Positions 56,522 through 63,174 of a stretch of 64,000 nucleotides of DNA are shown one piece after another. Below the pieces are notes generated by a model, which saw only the letters and a list, made by a program, of their open reading frames with translations, did not search any database and had not been told where the DNA came from. The translations under genes and the position numbers were made by a program. Each line of letters begins with the position of its first letter. The first letter of the stretch is position 1. Origin of the DNA: G965279355 sp965279355. Its GTDB lineage: Bacteria; Pseudomonadota; Alphaproteobacteria; CACIAM-22H2. Location: NCBI GenBank assembly GCA_965279355.1, contig OZ257155.1:2356001-2420000 (forward strand), written 5' to 3'.

Positions 56522-57523
56522 ATGATCATCGACTGCCATGCGCATGTGAGCGCGCCGACCGAGCTCTGGGCCTACAAGGCCTCCATCCTGTCGCATCGCG
56601 GCGCGCATGGCCGCGGCAAGGTCGAGGTCAGCGACGAGCAGCTGGTGGCCGCGGCCAACAAGAAGGAGATGGCCCCAGTCGGCCATCTCGACATGATGAA
56701 GCGCAACGGCATCGACATGCAGCTGGTCTCGCCCCGGCCCTTCCAGATGATGCACAGCGCCAAGCCGGCGCGGGTCGTCCACTGGTTCACCGAGGAGACC
56801 AACAACATCATCGCCCGGCAGATCAAGCTGCTGCCCGACAAGTTCATGGGGGTCGGCGGCCTGCCGCAGGTGGCCGGTGCTCCGATCACCGAGGCGCTCC
56901 CCGAGCTCGAGCGCGGCATCAGGACGCTCGGCTTCAAGGGCTGCCTGCTCAACCCGGACCCTTACGAGAACAGCGGCACCGAAGCCCCGCCGCTGGGCGA
57001 CCGCTACTGGTATCCGCTCTACGAGAAGCTCTGCGAACTCGACGTGCCGGCGCACATCCACGCCACCGGCTCGCATTCCGAGCGCAGCCCCTACACCCTG
57101 CACTTCATCAACGAGGAGAGCATCGCGGTCTATGGCCTGGTGAACTCCAGCGTGCTCAAGGACTTCCCGACCCTCAAGATCGTGGTCTCGCATGGCGGCG
57201 GCGCCATTCCCTATCAGCTGGGCCGTTTCCAGAGCGGCTCCATGCGCAACCCCGAGGGGCAGCGCTTCCTCGACGGCATGCGCAAGCTCTACTACGACAC
57301 GGTGCTCTACACCGAGGGCGCGCTGCGCCTGCTGATCGAGACCGTCGGCGCGGAGCGCTGCCTGTTCGGCGCGGAATGCCCCGGCGTCGGCTCGGCGGTG
57401 AACCCCGACACCGGCCGCACCTTCGACGACATCGTCCCGATCCTCAAGAAGTTCGACTGGCTGGACGAGAAGTCCAAGAAGATGATCTTCGAGGACAACG
57501 CACGGACGCTGTTCAAGATTTAG
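56522..57523 (+). CDS. LigJ-like amidohydrolase-family hydratase, copy 2
   Basis: A 333-residue protein that matches copy 1 (49506-50507) except for one residue near the end (NARTLFKI here, NARKLFKI there). At DNA level the stretches I compared are identical apart from a few bases in the first ten and last twenty codons. It follows the Rieske gene by 43 nt, in the same direction, and is probably cotranscribed with it. Metal ligands and family reading are as for copy 1. The upstream sequences of the copies differ, so they are probably under different control. Confidence 0.87.
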   Translation: MIIDCHAHVSAPTELWAYKASILSHRGAHGRGKVEVSDEQLVAAANKKEMAPVGHLDMMKRNGIDMQLVSPRPFQMMHSAKPARVVHWFTEETNNIIARQIKLLPDKFMGVGGLPQVAGAPITEALPELERGIRTLGFKGCLLNPDPYENSGTEAPPLGDRYWYPLYEKLCELDVPAHIHATGSHSERSPYTLHFINEESIAVYGLVNSSVLKDFPTLKIVVSHGGGAIPYQLGRFQSGSMRNPEGQRFLDGMRKLYYDTVLYTEGALRLLIETVGAERCLFGAECPGVGSAVNPDTGRTFDDIVPILKKFDWLDEKSKKMIFEDNARTLFKI

Positions 57524-57611
57524 GGCGGACGCAACGCCAGCACTCCTCCGGCACATCTCCTGCATGCTAGATTCCCCGCTACCGCAACCGGTCTTGAGGG
57601 GAAGAGACACG

Positions 57612-58106
57612 ATGCTTGCCGCCTACACTCTTATTCATGTGCTGATCAGCCTGGTCGCCATTGCCGCGGGATTCATGATGATCGGCGGGATGCTGAGCCG
57701 CGCGAATTCACCGCTCGCCACAAACGTCTTTCTCGTCACCGCGATCCTCACCACCCTGACCGGCTTCGGCTTTCCGGCAACGGAAGTGACGCCCGCCCAC
57801 ATCACCGGCGTGGTCGCGGCCATCGTGCTGGTTGCCGTGCTCCTGGCGCAGTTCAAATTCCACTACGCCGGGATCTGGCGGCCGATCTATGCCGGCGGCA
57901 TCGTGGCCAGCCTCTACCTGCTGGTCTTCGTCGGCATCGTGCAGACCTTCCTGAAAATTCCGGTGGTGAACACCCTGGCCCCGACCGGCGGCGAACCGCC
58001 CTTCGCGATCACGCAGGGCCTGGTGCTGCTGCTGTTCATCGCGCTCGGCGTTGCGGCGGTGCGCGCGTTCCAGCCGGCGCCGGCGGGGGCCGCGCTGGCG
58101 GAGTGA
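57612..58106 (+). CDS. Small four-helix membrane protein, unknown function
   Basis: A 164-residue protein with about four transmembrane segments (IHVLISLVAIAAGFMMIGGM; FLVTAILTTLTGFGFP; VVAAIVLVAVLLAQF; VASLYLLVFVGIVQTFL) plus a final hydrophobic stretch (GLVLLLFIALGVAAV). I prefer the ATG at 57612, preceded by GAGGGGAAGAG; an upstream ATG at 57564 has no such site. I do not recognise a characterised family. It lies 88 nt after the LigJ-like copy 2 and may be the last gene of that transcript, ended by the palindromic repeat downstream. Confidence 0.75.
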   Translation: MLAAYTLIHVLISLVAIAAGFMMIGGMLSRANSPLATNVFLVTAILTTLTGFGFPATEVTPAHITGVVAAIVLVAVLLAQFKFHYAGIWRPIYAGGIVASLYLLVFVGIVQTFLKIPVVNTLAPTGGEPPFAITQGLVLLLFIALGVAAVRAFQPAPAGAALAE

Positions 58107-58111
58107 GGTTG

Positions 58112-58213
58112 CCGTCCTTCGAGACGGCCTTCGGCCTCCTCAGGATGAGGTTTTTTCTTCCGGAAAAATAAACCTCATGGTGAGGAGCCCACGCAGTGGG
58201 CGTCTCGAACCAT
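58112..58213. repeat. Rhizobial-type palindromic intergenic repeat
   Basis: A long imperfect inverted repeat: left arm CCTTCGAGACG...CTCCTCAGGATGAGGTT, right arm AACCTCATGGTGAGGAG...CGTCTCGAACCATGG, with an AT-rich loop (TTTTTTCTTCCGGAAAAAT). The wording matches a dispersed extragenic palindrome common in Bradyrhizobium and relatives, as I remember it. It could end transcription after the small membrane protein. Confidence 0.8.
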
Positions 58214-58306
58214 GGCGCCGCGTCGACATCACACCACCCCGCCACCGCAACGGAACCATCCCCGCCCCATCCGGTTACGGACTCTTTCGTGGAAAGGGGA
58301 ATCGGC

Positions 58307-58921
58307 ATGGGTAAGGCGCTGCAGGTGGAGGACGTCGTGAGCGCGGGGCTGGAAGGCGACGGTGAACTGTTTATCGAGCTTCGCCTGCGCAACGGCAGCG
58401 TGGTGACGCTGGCGATGGACCCTGAGTCCGTGCCGGCGCTGGTGAGTGCCGCGCTCTCCGCCTCCGCCGCCGACGAGGGGAACGGCGCCGCCTCGCGCAT
58501 CACCGCCGTCGAGATCGACAGCGTGACCGTCGCCACCGGCCGCCAGGAAGACAGCGATACGCAGGGCGTGGTCTACAGCTTCGCGCTCGGCGGCGAGGGC
58601 AGTCTGCCGCTCAGCCTTTCCATGGAGACGGCGGCGCAGATGCTCGACGGCACCCTGACCGCGCTGACCCGGCTCGGCCATCCGCTGGCGAAGCAGGTGA
58701 TGGAGACGACGGAGCGCGAGGCCGGGCGCATGGCCCACCAAAGCATCGCCCGGCACCCGACCATCCGCTGGATTGAGGCCGATCCCGACGATACGAGGCA
58801 TGATCGGGAGGAAGCCGAGCACGCCCGGTCCGGCAACGGCCTGACCCCCGGCGGCGCCCCGACCCCGCGCCGCACCTTCGGCCGCGACCCGCGCGGGATG
58901 AACACCAAGCCGGGGCAGTAG
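58307..58921 (+). CDS. Hypothetical protein
   Basis: A 204-residue protein of unknown function. The start at 58307 (MGKALQVEDVVSAG) follows GGAAAGGGGA; the open frame upstream reads into the palindromic repeat and is discounted. The N-terminal two thirds look like an alternating beta structure (VEDVVSAGLEGDGELFIEL, ITAVEIDSVTVATG), with a charged, Pro/Gly-rich tail (DDTRHDREEAEHARSGNG). Third-position GC bias supports coding. No signal peptide or membrane segment is seen. Neighbours give no clue. Confidence 0.65.
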   Translation: MGKALQVEDVVSAGLEGDGELFIELRLRNGSVVTLAMDPESVPALVSAALSASAADEGNGAASRITAVEIDSVTVATGRQEDSDTQGVVYSFALGGEGSLPLSLSMETAAQMLDGTLTALTRLGHPLAKQVMETTEREAGRMAHQSIARHPTIRWIEADPDDTRHDREEAEHARSGNGLTPGGAPTPRRTFGRDPRGMNTKPGQ

Positions 58922-58942
58922 CGGGGGCGGGTGACCGGCAGG

Positions 58943-58964
58943 GCGAGTTCGCTCAGTTCGCTCA
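58943..58964 (-). repeat. Right copy of the 22-nt inverted repeat
   Basis: Exact reverse complement of the motif at 49461-49482 (two GAGCGAACT units plus CGC, read on the minus strand). It lies 21 nt after the stop of the hypothetical gene. The pair encloses 9.5 kb holding both LigJ-like genes, the transporter operon, the regulator and the Rieske gene. Confidence 0.6.
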
Positions 58965-59027
58965 TCTTTCATGTGTTTTGGGAGATTTGTGGGAAAATAG
59001 TCCTTAACAACCCCGCTTACTCTTGTT

Positions 59028-59134
59028 CGTCACCCCGCACTTGATGCGGGGCCCATCTTCGTCCGGCGTCCGTTTCCAGTCGTCGTGAACCGCACGATCG
59101 GCCCGATGGGCCCCGCATCAAGTGCGGGGTGACG
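59028..59134. repeat. 29-bp perfect inverted repeat with 49-nt spacer
   Basis: The arms at 59028-59056 and 59106-59134 are exact reverse complements. Each arm also folds on itself (CCCCGCA / TGCGGGG). The CACCCCGCACTTGATGCGGGG wording is a common extragenic repeat in alphaproteobacteria, as I recall, so this is probably a pair of such units, in opposite orientation. Confidence 0.85.
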
Positions 59135-59170
59135 GAATTGGAGAAAAGACGGAATTGGAGAAAAAAGGGG

Positions 59171-59241
59171 CCCCGTCCGGGTGATCCGGGAGGGGGGCCA
59201 GTTGGGCAGATCTGGCCACCGGCGCACCCGGACGGGGTTTT
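59171..59241 (+). ncRNA. Possible structured RNA or terminator: 13-bp stem with inner hairpin
   Basis: CCCCGTCCGGGTG (59171-59183) pairs perfectly with CACCCGGACGGGG (59225-59237) and is followed by TTTT. Inside the loop, GGCCAG and CTGGCC form a second hairpin. This could be a terminator for a plus-strand transcript or part of a small RNA. I do not recognise a known RNA family. Confidence 0.35.
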
Positions 59242-59542
59242 CGTCAGACCGCGCGGGCTGTCCCGCGACCGGTCGAAAGCTGAGCCGCAATCACAAAACC
59301 AAAAGAAGAGGCCGCGCCCGCACCTGTCGAAACACGGCGAGAAGGCGGCCTCAGTTTGTTGCCATGCGGCAGAGCTCTCACGCCGCAGGCACAGGAATAA
59401 CGCGGGACCGGCAACTCTATTCTCCGCAACACGGGACCGCGTCCTGTCTCTGAAACAAGCGGCCCCGATCGATGCGGATGCTACGCCCGTAAAAACGTTT
59501 TGTGAGTGCGGAGCATTACGTGCGGGTTTTTACGGAGACGAA

Positions 59543-59570
59543 AAAAGCGGCGCGGCTGGCGCCGCTAACC
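59543..59570 (-). terminator. Terminator-like hairpin on the minus strand
   Basis: Read on the minus strand, GCGGCG and CGCCGC flank a short loop and are followed by TTTTTT. No minus-strand gene ends here; the nearest is the Crp/Fnr gene ending at 60448. It may block antisense transcription or belong to an unseen minus-strand RNA. Confidence 0.45.
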
Positions 59571-59616
59571 GCCGGTTGATAGACTGCGGCGAACATCTCC
59601 TGACGGGGGAATAGAG

Positions 59617-60405
59617 ATGAAAGCCATCACCGCCATCGCCGCCCTGCTGCTGCTCGCCGCCGGAATGTCGAACGCCGGCGCGCAGACGCAATGCGCCGCC
59701 GACAACGAGAAGCGGGTCACCGGCGCCGCCGAGTGCCTCGTCATCCACACCTTCCGCTTCGAGCCGCTCGGCGATGCACCGCGCCTGGCGGTCTTCATCC
59801 ACGGCGATCACAGCGACGGCAGCGCCGTCACCTCGAATGTCCGCCTCGCCCGCGATCTCAACAGGCCGGGCACCGTCGCCGTCGCCATCATCCGGCCCGG
59901 CTATTTCGATGCCGACCGCAACACGTCGAGCGGCCACAACTACAACCGCATCGACAGCTACACCGCCGGCAACATCGACGCGGTGGCGGCGGCGATCGCG
60001 ACGCTCAAGACGCATCACAAGGCGGCGCGGACGGTGCTGGTCGGCCATTCCGGCGGCAGCGCCTATACCGGCGTGATCCTCGGCCGCCATCCCGATCTCG
60101 TCGATGCGGGGTTGCTGCTCTCCTGCCCGTGCGACATCCGCGCCTGGCGCCTCGGCCGCAGCCCGTGGCTGCAAAGCGAATCGCCGATCAACTACGCCGC
60201 CAAAGTGCCGGCGACAAAGCCGGTGATCGCGATCACCGCCAACGACGACACCAACACGACACCGGCGCTGGCCCAGGCCTATATCGCGGCGCTCAAGCAG
60301 CGCGGCGTGCCGGCCGAGTACATCGGCCTCGCGCGCGGCGGCCATAACGGAACGCAGGGCACGCCGGAGATGCGCGAGGCGTTGGGGAAGTTGCTGGGAG
60401 GCTAG
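59617..60405 (+). CDS. Secreted alpha/beta hydrolase
   Basis: A 262-residue protein with a signal peptide (MKAITAIAALLLLAAGMSNAGA) and an alpha/beta-hydrolase core. The nucleophile elbow is LVGHSGGSAYTG, a candidate acid lies in TANDDTNTTP, and the final His in LARGGHNGTQG completes the probable triad. The oxyanion region VFIHGDHSDG precedes it. It should act in the periplasm on an ester or peptide bond, but no closer function can be read. It converges on the Crp/Fnr gene 42 nt away. Confidence 0.82.
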   Translation: MKAITAIAALLLLAAGMSNAGAQTQCAADNEKRVTGAAECLVIHTFRFEPLGDAPRLAVFIHGDHSDGSAVTSNVRLARDLNRPGTVAVAIIRPGYFDADRNTSSGHNYNRIDSYTAGNIDAVAAAIATLKTHHKAARTVLVGHSGGSAYTGVILGRHPDLVDAGLLLSCPCDIRAWRLGRSPWLQSESPINYAAKVPATKPVIAITANDDTNTTPALAQAYIAALKQRGVPAEYIGLARGGHNGTQGTPEMREALGKLLGG

Positions 60406-60447
60406 CGGCGCAGACAGGAAGGCGCGGATAAATCCGTCGCCGCCCTC

Positions 60448-61140
60448 TTAGTCGCGCAGCACGATACTCACCAGCGACGGGTGGATCGAGATTCCCGCGC
60501 TGCCGTAGTCCAGAAAGCCGAGCTTCCTGAATTTGTTCATGAAGAAGCTCACGCGGGATCGCGTGGTGCCGATCATTTCGGCCAGCGTCTCCTGGCTGAT
60601 ATTGAAGACGATGGGCTCGGGCGATTTCTCCTTGCCGAAATTCGCAAGGAGAAGAAGGCTGCGCGCCAGACGCTTCTCGCTGGAATTGAACAGATGATCG
60701 ACGAGATCTTCCTCGATGCGTGAATTGCGCGTCAGCAGATGCGCGGTGAACAGCTCGGCCAGCGCCGGCTCCTTATGCAGGGTCTTGAGCATGGTGTCTT
60801 TGGTCACGCGCATGAGAACGGCATCGGACATTGCCCTGGCGCTCGCCAAACGCAACGGCTGGCCGATCAGGCATCCTTCGCCGAGAAACTCACCGTTACC
60901 GACAATCGCAATGACCGCTTCCTTGCCCTGCGCCGAGGTCACCGTGATCTTGATCTTGCCTTTCTTGAGATAAAAAACCGCGTCCGCCGCATCGCCCTGG
61001 AGGAACACCGGGTGGTTTTTCGCGACCTTGAGAACCGTTCGCCCGCCGGCCGTTGTCCCGAGAAAAAGCGCGGGATCGAACACAAGTGTGCTCGTCGACG
61101 CTTTTCGGCGACCTCGGCCTGAATGACGGGTAACGGACAT
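60448..61140 (-). CDS. Crp/Fnr-family transcriptional regulator
   Basis: A 230-residue regulator: cyclic-nucleotide-binding-type beta-barrel (about 35-125, FLQGDAADAVFYLKKGKIKI, GNGEFLGEGCLIGQPLR) and a C-terminal winged helix (FNISQETLAEMIGTTRSRVS). The Fnr cysteine cluster is absent, so oxygen sensing by iron-sulfur is unlikely. The cAMP-binding RxS pattern is also not clear, so the ligand is unknown. It is divergent from the signalling cluster across a 320-nt gap. Confidence 0.92.
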   Translation of the reverse strand: MSVTRHSGRGRRKASTSTLVFDPALFLGTTAGGRTVLKVAKNHPVFLQGDAADAVFYLKKGKIKITVTSAQGKEAVIAIVGNGEFLGEGCLIGQPLRLASARAMSDAVLMRVTKDTMLKTLHKEPALAELFTAHLLTRNSRIEEDLVDHLFNSSEKRLARSLLLLANFGKEKSPEPIVFNISQETLAEMIGTTRSRVSFFMNKFRKLGFLDYGSAGISIHPSLVSIVLRD

Positions 61141-61460
61141 AAGCCATTATAGGTCCCGCCCTGCCTGTCGGCTGTTCACTTTTGACCTGCTCGGCCCTTT
61201 GCGGCCCCCCATAGCCCGCACTACTTCGGATGGTGGTTTCCCCACCGCAACTCACAACAGACAGCAGTTCGATGCGCCCGGGCGTACCGTCCCCAGCGCG
61301 AGGCGCCATGACGTCCGGTACCGGGCTGCGGCAAAGGCATGACTTTTCCACCAACTGTTCAAAATTGAACAGTTGCCGATTGTATGCCGAGGCAGCATGC
61401 GGTTTGGAGGAGCTACTACGTTGTCGGTGAATGTTCATCGAACCTCAAGGAGGCCCACGC
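61141..61460. promoter_or_regulatory. Divergent regulatory region between Crp/Fnr gene and signalling cluster
   Basis: No gene is seen in this 320-nt gap. It must hold promoters for both directions and contains one perfect palindrome (61352-61375). A ribosome site AAGGAGG at 61447-61453 serves the response regulator. Confidence 0.6.
61352..61375. promoter_or_regulatory. Perfect 11-bp palindrome, candidate operator
   Basis: CAACTGTTCAA and TTGAACAGTTG are exact inverted arms around an AA centre. The site lies 86 nt before the response-regulator start and 212 nt before the Crp/Fnr start codon. It does not fit the usual Crp (TGTGA-N6-TCACA) or Fnr (TTGAT-N4-ATCAA) consensus. The binder is unknown. 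Confidence 0.6.
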
Positions 61461-61901
61461 TTGCCCAAAGTGCTGATCGCCGAAGACGACATCATGATCG
61501 CCGACGTCCTTGAGCAGATGCTCATCGATAGCGGCTATGAAGTCTGTGGCATCGCCCGCTCCGTCGCCGAGGCCGTCGCCCTGCACAAACTTCACGACCC
61601 CGACCTTGCCGTTTTCGATCTCAGGCTCGCCGACGGCGGAAGCGGCCGGGATATCGCGGCGCAGCTCGGCGGTCATGACGATACCGGTATCCTCTTCGCA
61701 TCGGGGAACAGCGCCGATGTCAGCCTTTCGACCCGCGATGGCCATGCCTGCCTCGCCAAGCCGTACAGCAATGCCGATCTCCTGCGCGCGCTGCAGATCG
61801 TCAAGGAACTGGTCGACACCGGACACCCGTCGCGCCCGTTCCCCCGCGGCTTCCGGCTGCTGCCGCCGGCCGCGACACCGCCGACTCCCGCTGCGACATG
61901 A
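61461..61901 (+). CDS. Single-domain response regulator
   Basis: A ~146-residue receiver-domain protein. The acidic pocket is E8-D9-D10 (AEDD), the phospho-acceptor D53 (FDLRL) and the conserved lysine K100 (LAKPYS). I choose the TTG at 61461 because AAGGAGG lies seven nt before it; an ATG at 61431 gives ten extra residues but has no well-placed ribosome site. A Pro-rich tail follows the receiver and no output domain is present. Its stop overlaps the kinase start by 4 nt, so the two are probably partners. Confidence 0.9.
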   Translation: MPKVLIAEDDIMIADVLEQMLIDSGYEVCGIARSVAEAVALHKLHDPDLAVFDLRLADGGSGRDIAAQLGGHDDTGILFASGNSADVSLSTRDGHACLAKPYSNADLLRALQIVKELVDTGHPSRPFPRGFRLLPPAATPPTPAAT

Positions 61902-63121
61902 GCGCGGATATAGGGATCCTTGCCGGTCAGCAGGCGGCCGTCGCGGCCTTCGGCAGCTTCGCGTTTCGCGAGAGCGACCTCCTGAAGGTGCTGGCCGAAG
62001 CCGCGCGCATGTGCGCGGAGAAACTGCGATCGCCCTTTTCCACGATCAGCCGCTATCGGCCCGAGACGAACGACCTGGTGATTGAAACCGGTCATGGCTG
62101 GACACCGGCTGTTCTGGGCCAGGCGATCGCGCTGAGCGCGTCGCCGACCCTGGAGCGCGCCCTGCTGAGCGGAGAGCCGCGCATCCTGAATATGATCGAC
62201 GACAACTTCCGTCTGGAGCTCTCGCCCTTCCAGGCAAGGCATGGCGTGATGTCGATCATCACGGTTGTCATTGACGGCGACGATCACCCCTACGGCGTTC
62301 TGGAAATCGCCAGCAACGAGCACCAGGCGTACGACCGGAACGATGTCGACTTCCTGACCGCCGCCGCCAACATCCTCGCGGAAGCCGTGGTCATCTCCTC
62401 GCGCATGTCGGTGCTGCGCACGACCATCCGTCAGATGAAGCTGCTGGTCGACCAGCAGACCCGGCTGCTGGATCAGAAGAAAATTCTGGCCGAAGAGCTG
62501 CAGCACCGCGTGCGCAACAACCTGCAGCTCGTCTACGGGATGCTGACGTCCCAGCTCGACCAAACGACGGACCACGACGGACGGCGGGGAATCAGGGCCA
62601 TCGCCCGGCGCGTATCGACCCTGGCGGAGGTCTACGAGCATGTTCTCGGCAACAGTCAGTCGGAGGTGCCCGACTTCGTCGGCTACATCAGATCGCTCTG
62701 CGGCAGCCTCGCCGGGATAGAGGAAATCCCGGGGAGCGACATCCAGCTGACCTGCGAGAGCGATACACTGGAACTCGACATCGAAACGATCACGGCGCTG
62801 GGCATCATTGTCGCGGAGCTGGTGTCCAACAGCTTCGAGCACGCCTTTCCCGGCGGCAAGGGCGCAATCTCCGTCTCGGTCCGCGCACTGCCCGCAACCG
62901 CGATCCTGACGATCCGCGATAACGGCCCGGGATTTACCGTCGATCCGAAGGACAAGCGCCGCGGCCTGGGCCTGGTGCGGCGTCTTGTCGAGCAGATTCG
63001 CGGAACGGTGAGCCTGCACTTCGATCCAGGCACCGTCTGGACGATCGGATTTCCTCGGCTTTCCAGAACAACGGCCCACCACTCCGCTGGGAATATCGCA
63101 GATGCATCAGACAAGCACTGA
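61898..63121 (+). CDS. GAF-domain histidine kinase (HisKA_2/HWE type)
   Basis: A 407-residue soluble sensor kinase. Residues ~20-180 form a GAF domain (MCAEKLRSPFSTISRY...YGVLEIAS). The phospho-acceptor helix contains EELQHRVRNNLQLVYGML (H near 204), the HisKA_2 form common in alphaproteobacteria. The ATPase domain shows the N box (IIVAELVSNSFEHAF) and the G1 box (DNGPGF). It overlaps the response regulator by 4 nt (ATGA) and is followed after 53 nt by another kinase of the same class. Confidence 0.93.
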   Translation: MSADIGILAGQQAAVAAFGSFAFRESDLLKVLAEAARMCAEKLRSPFSTISRYRPETNDLVIETGHGWTPAVLGQAIALSASPTLERALLSGEPRILNMIDDNFRLELSPFQARHGVMSIITVVIDGDDHPYGVLEIASNEHQAYDRNDVDFLTAAANILAEAVVISSRMSVLRTTIRQMKLLVDQQTRLLDQKKILAEELQHRVRNNLQLVYGMLTSQLDQTTDHDGRRGIRAIARRVSTLAEVYEHVLGNSQSEVPDFVGYIRSLCGSLAGIEEIPGSDIQLTCESDTLELDIETITALGIIVAELVSNSFEHAFPGGKGAISVSVRALPATAILTIRDNGPGFTVDPKDKRRGLGLVRRLVEQIRGTVSLHFDPGTVWTIGFPRLSRTTAHHSAGNIADASDKH

Positions 63122-63174
63122 CTCTACCCGCGTTCTTTCGATGCGCGGCGCCCCTTTCAGCCGATGAGGATGCA

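Larger units (their letters stand above)
58922..59616. other. Structured 0.7-kb non-coding stretch
   Basis: I find no gene I would support here; the frames that stay open lack ribosome sites and cross inverted repeats. The stretch holds several stem-forming elements, listed separately: the right copy of the 22-nt repeat, a 29-bp perfect inverted repeat, a short tandem duplication (GGAATTGGAGAAAA twice, 59134-59165), a 13-bp stem with an inner hairpin, GAGGCCGC/GCGGCCTC (about 59309-59352), CCGTAAAAAC/GTTTTTACGG (59487-59496 and 59526-59535), and a minus-strand terminator-like hairpin. Confidence 0.6.

Noticed and set aside
54381..57523. Composite transposon made by the two LigJ-like copies
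   Set aside because: The repeated segments are coding genes with no transposase or terminal repeats; duplication or gene conversion explains them better.
59129..59614. 161-codon plus-strand frame in the structured stretch
   Set aside because: It crosses the 29-bp inverted repeat and later stems, has no proper ribosome site and an unnatural composition.
60448..61375. Fnr box at the 61352-61375 palindrome
   Set aside because: The arms (CAACTGTTCAA) do not match TTGAT-N4-ATCAA and the Crp/Fnr protein lacks the iron-sulfur cysteines.
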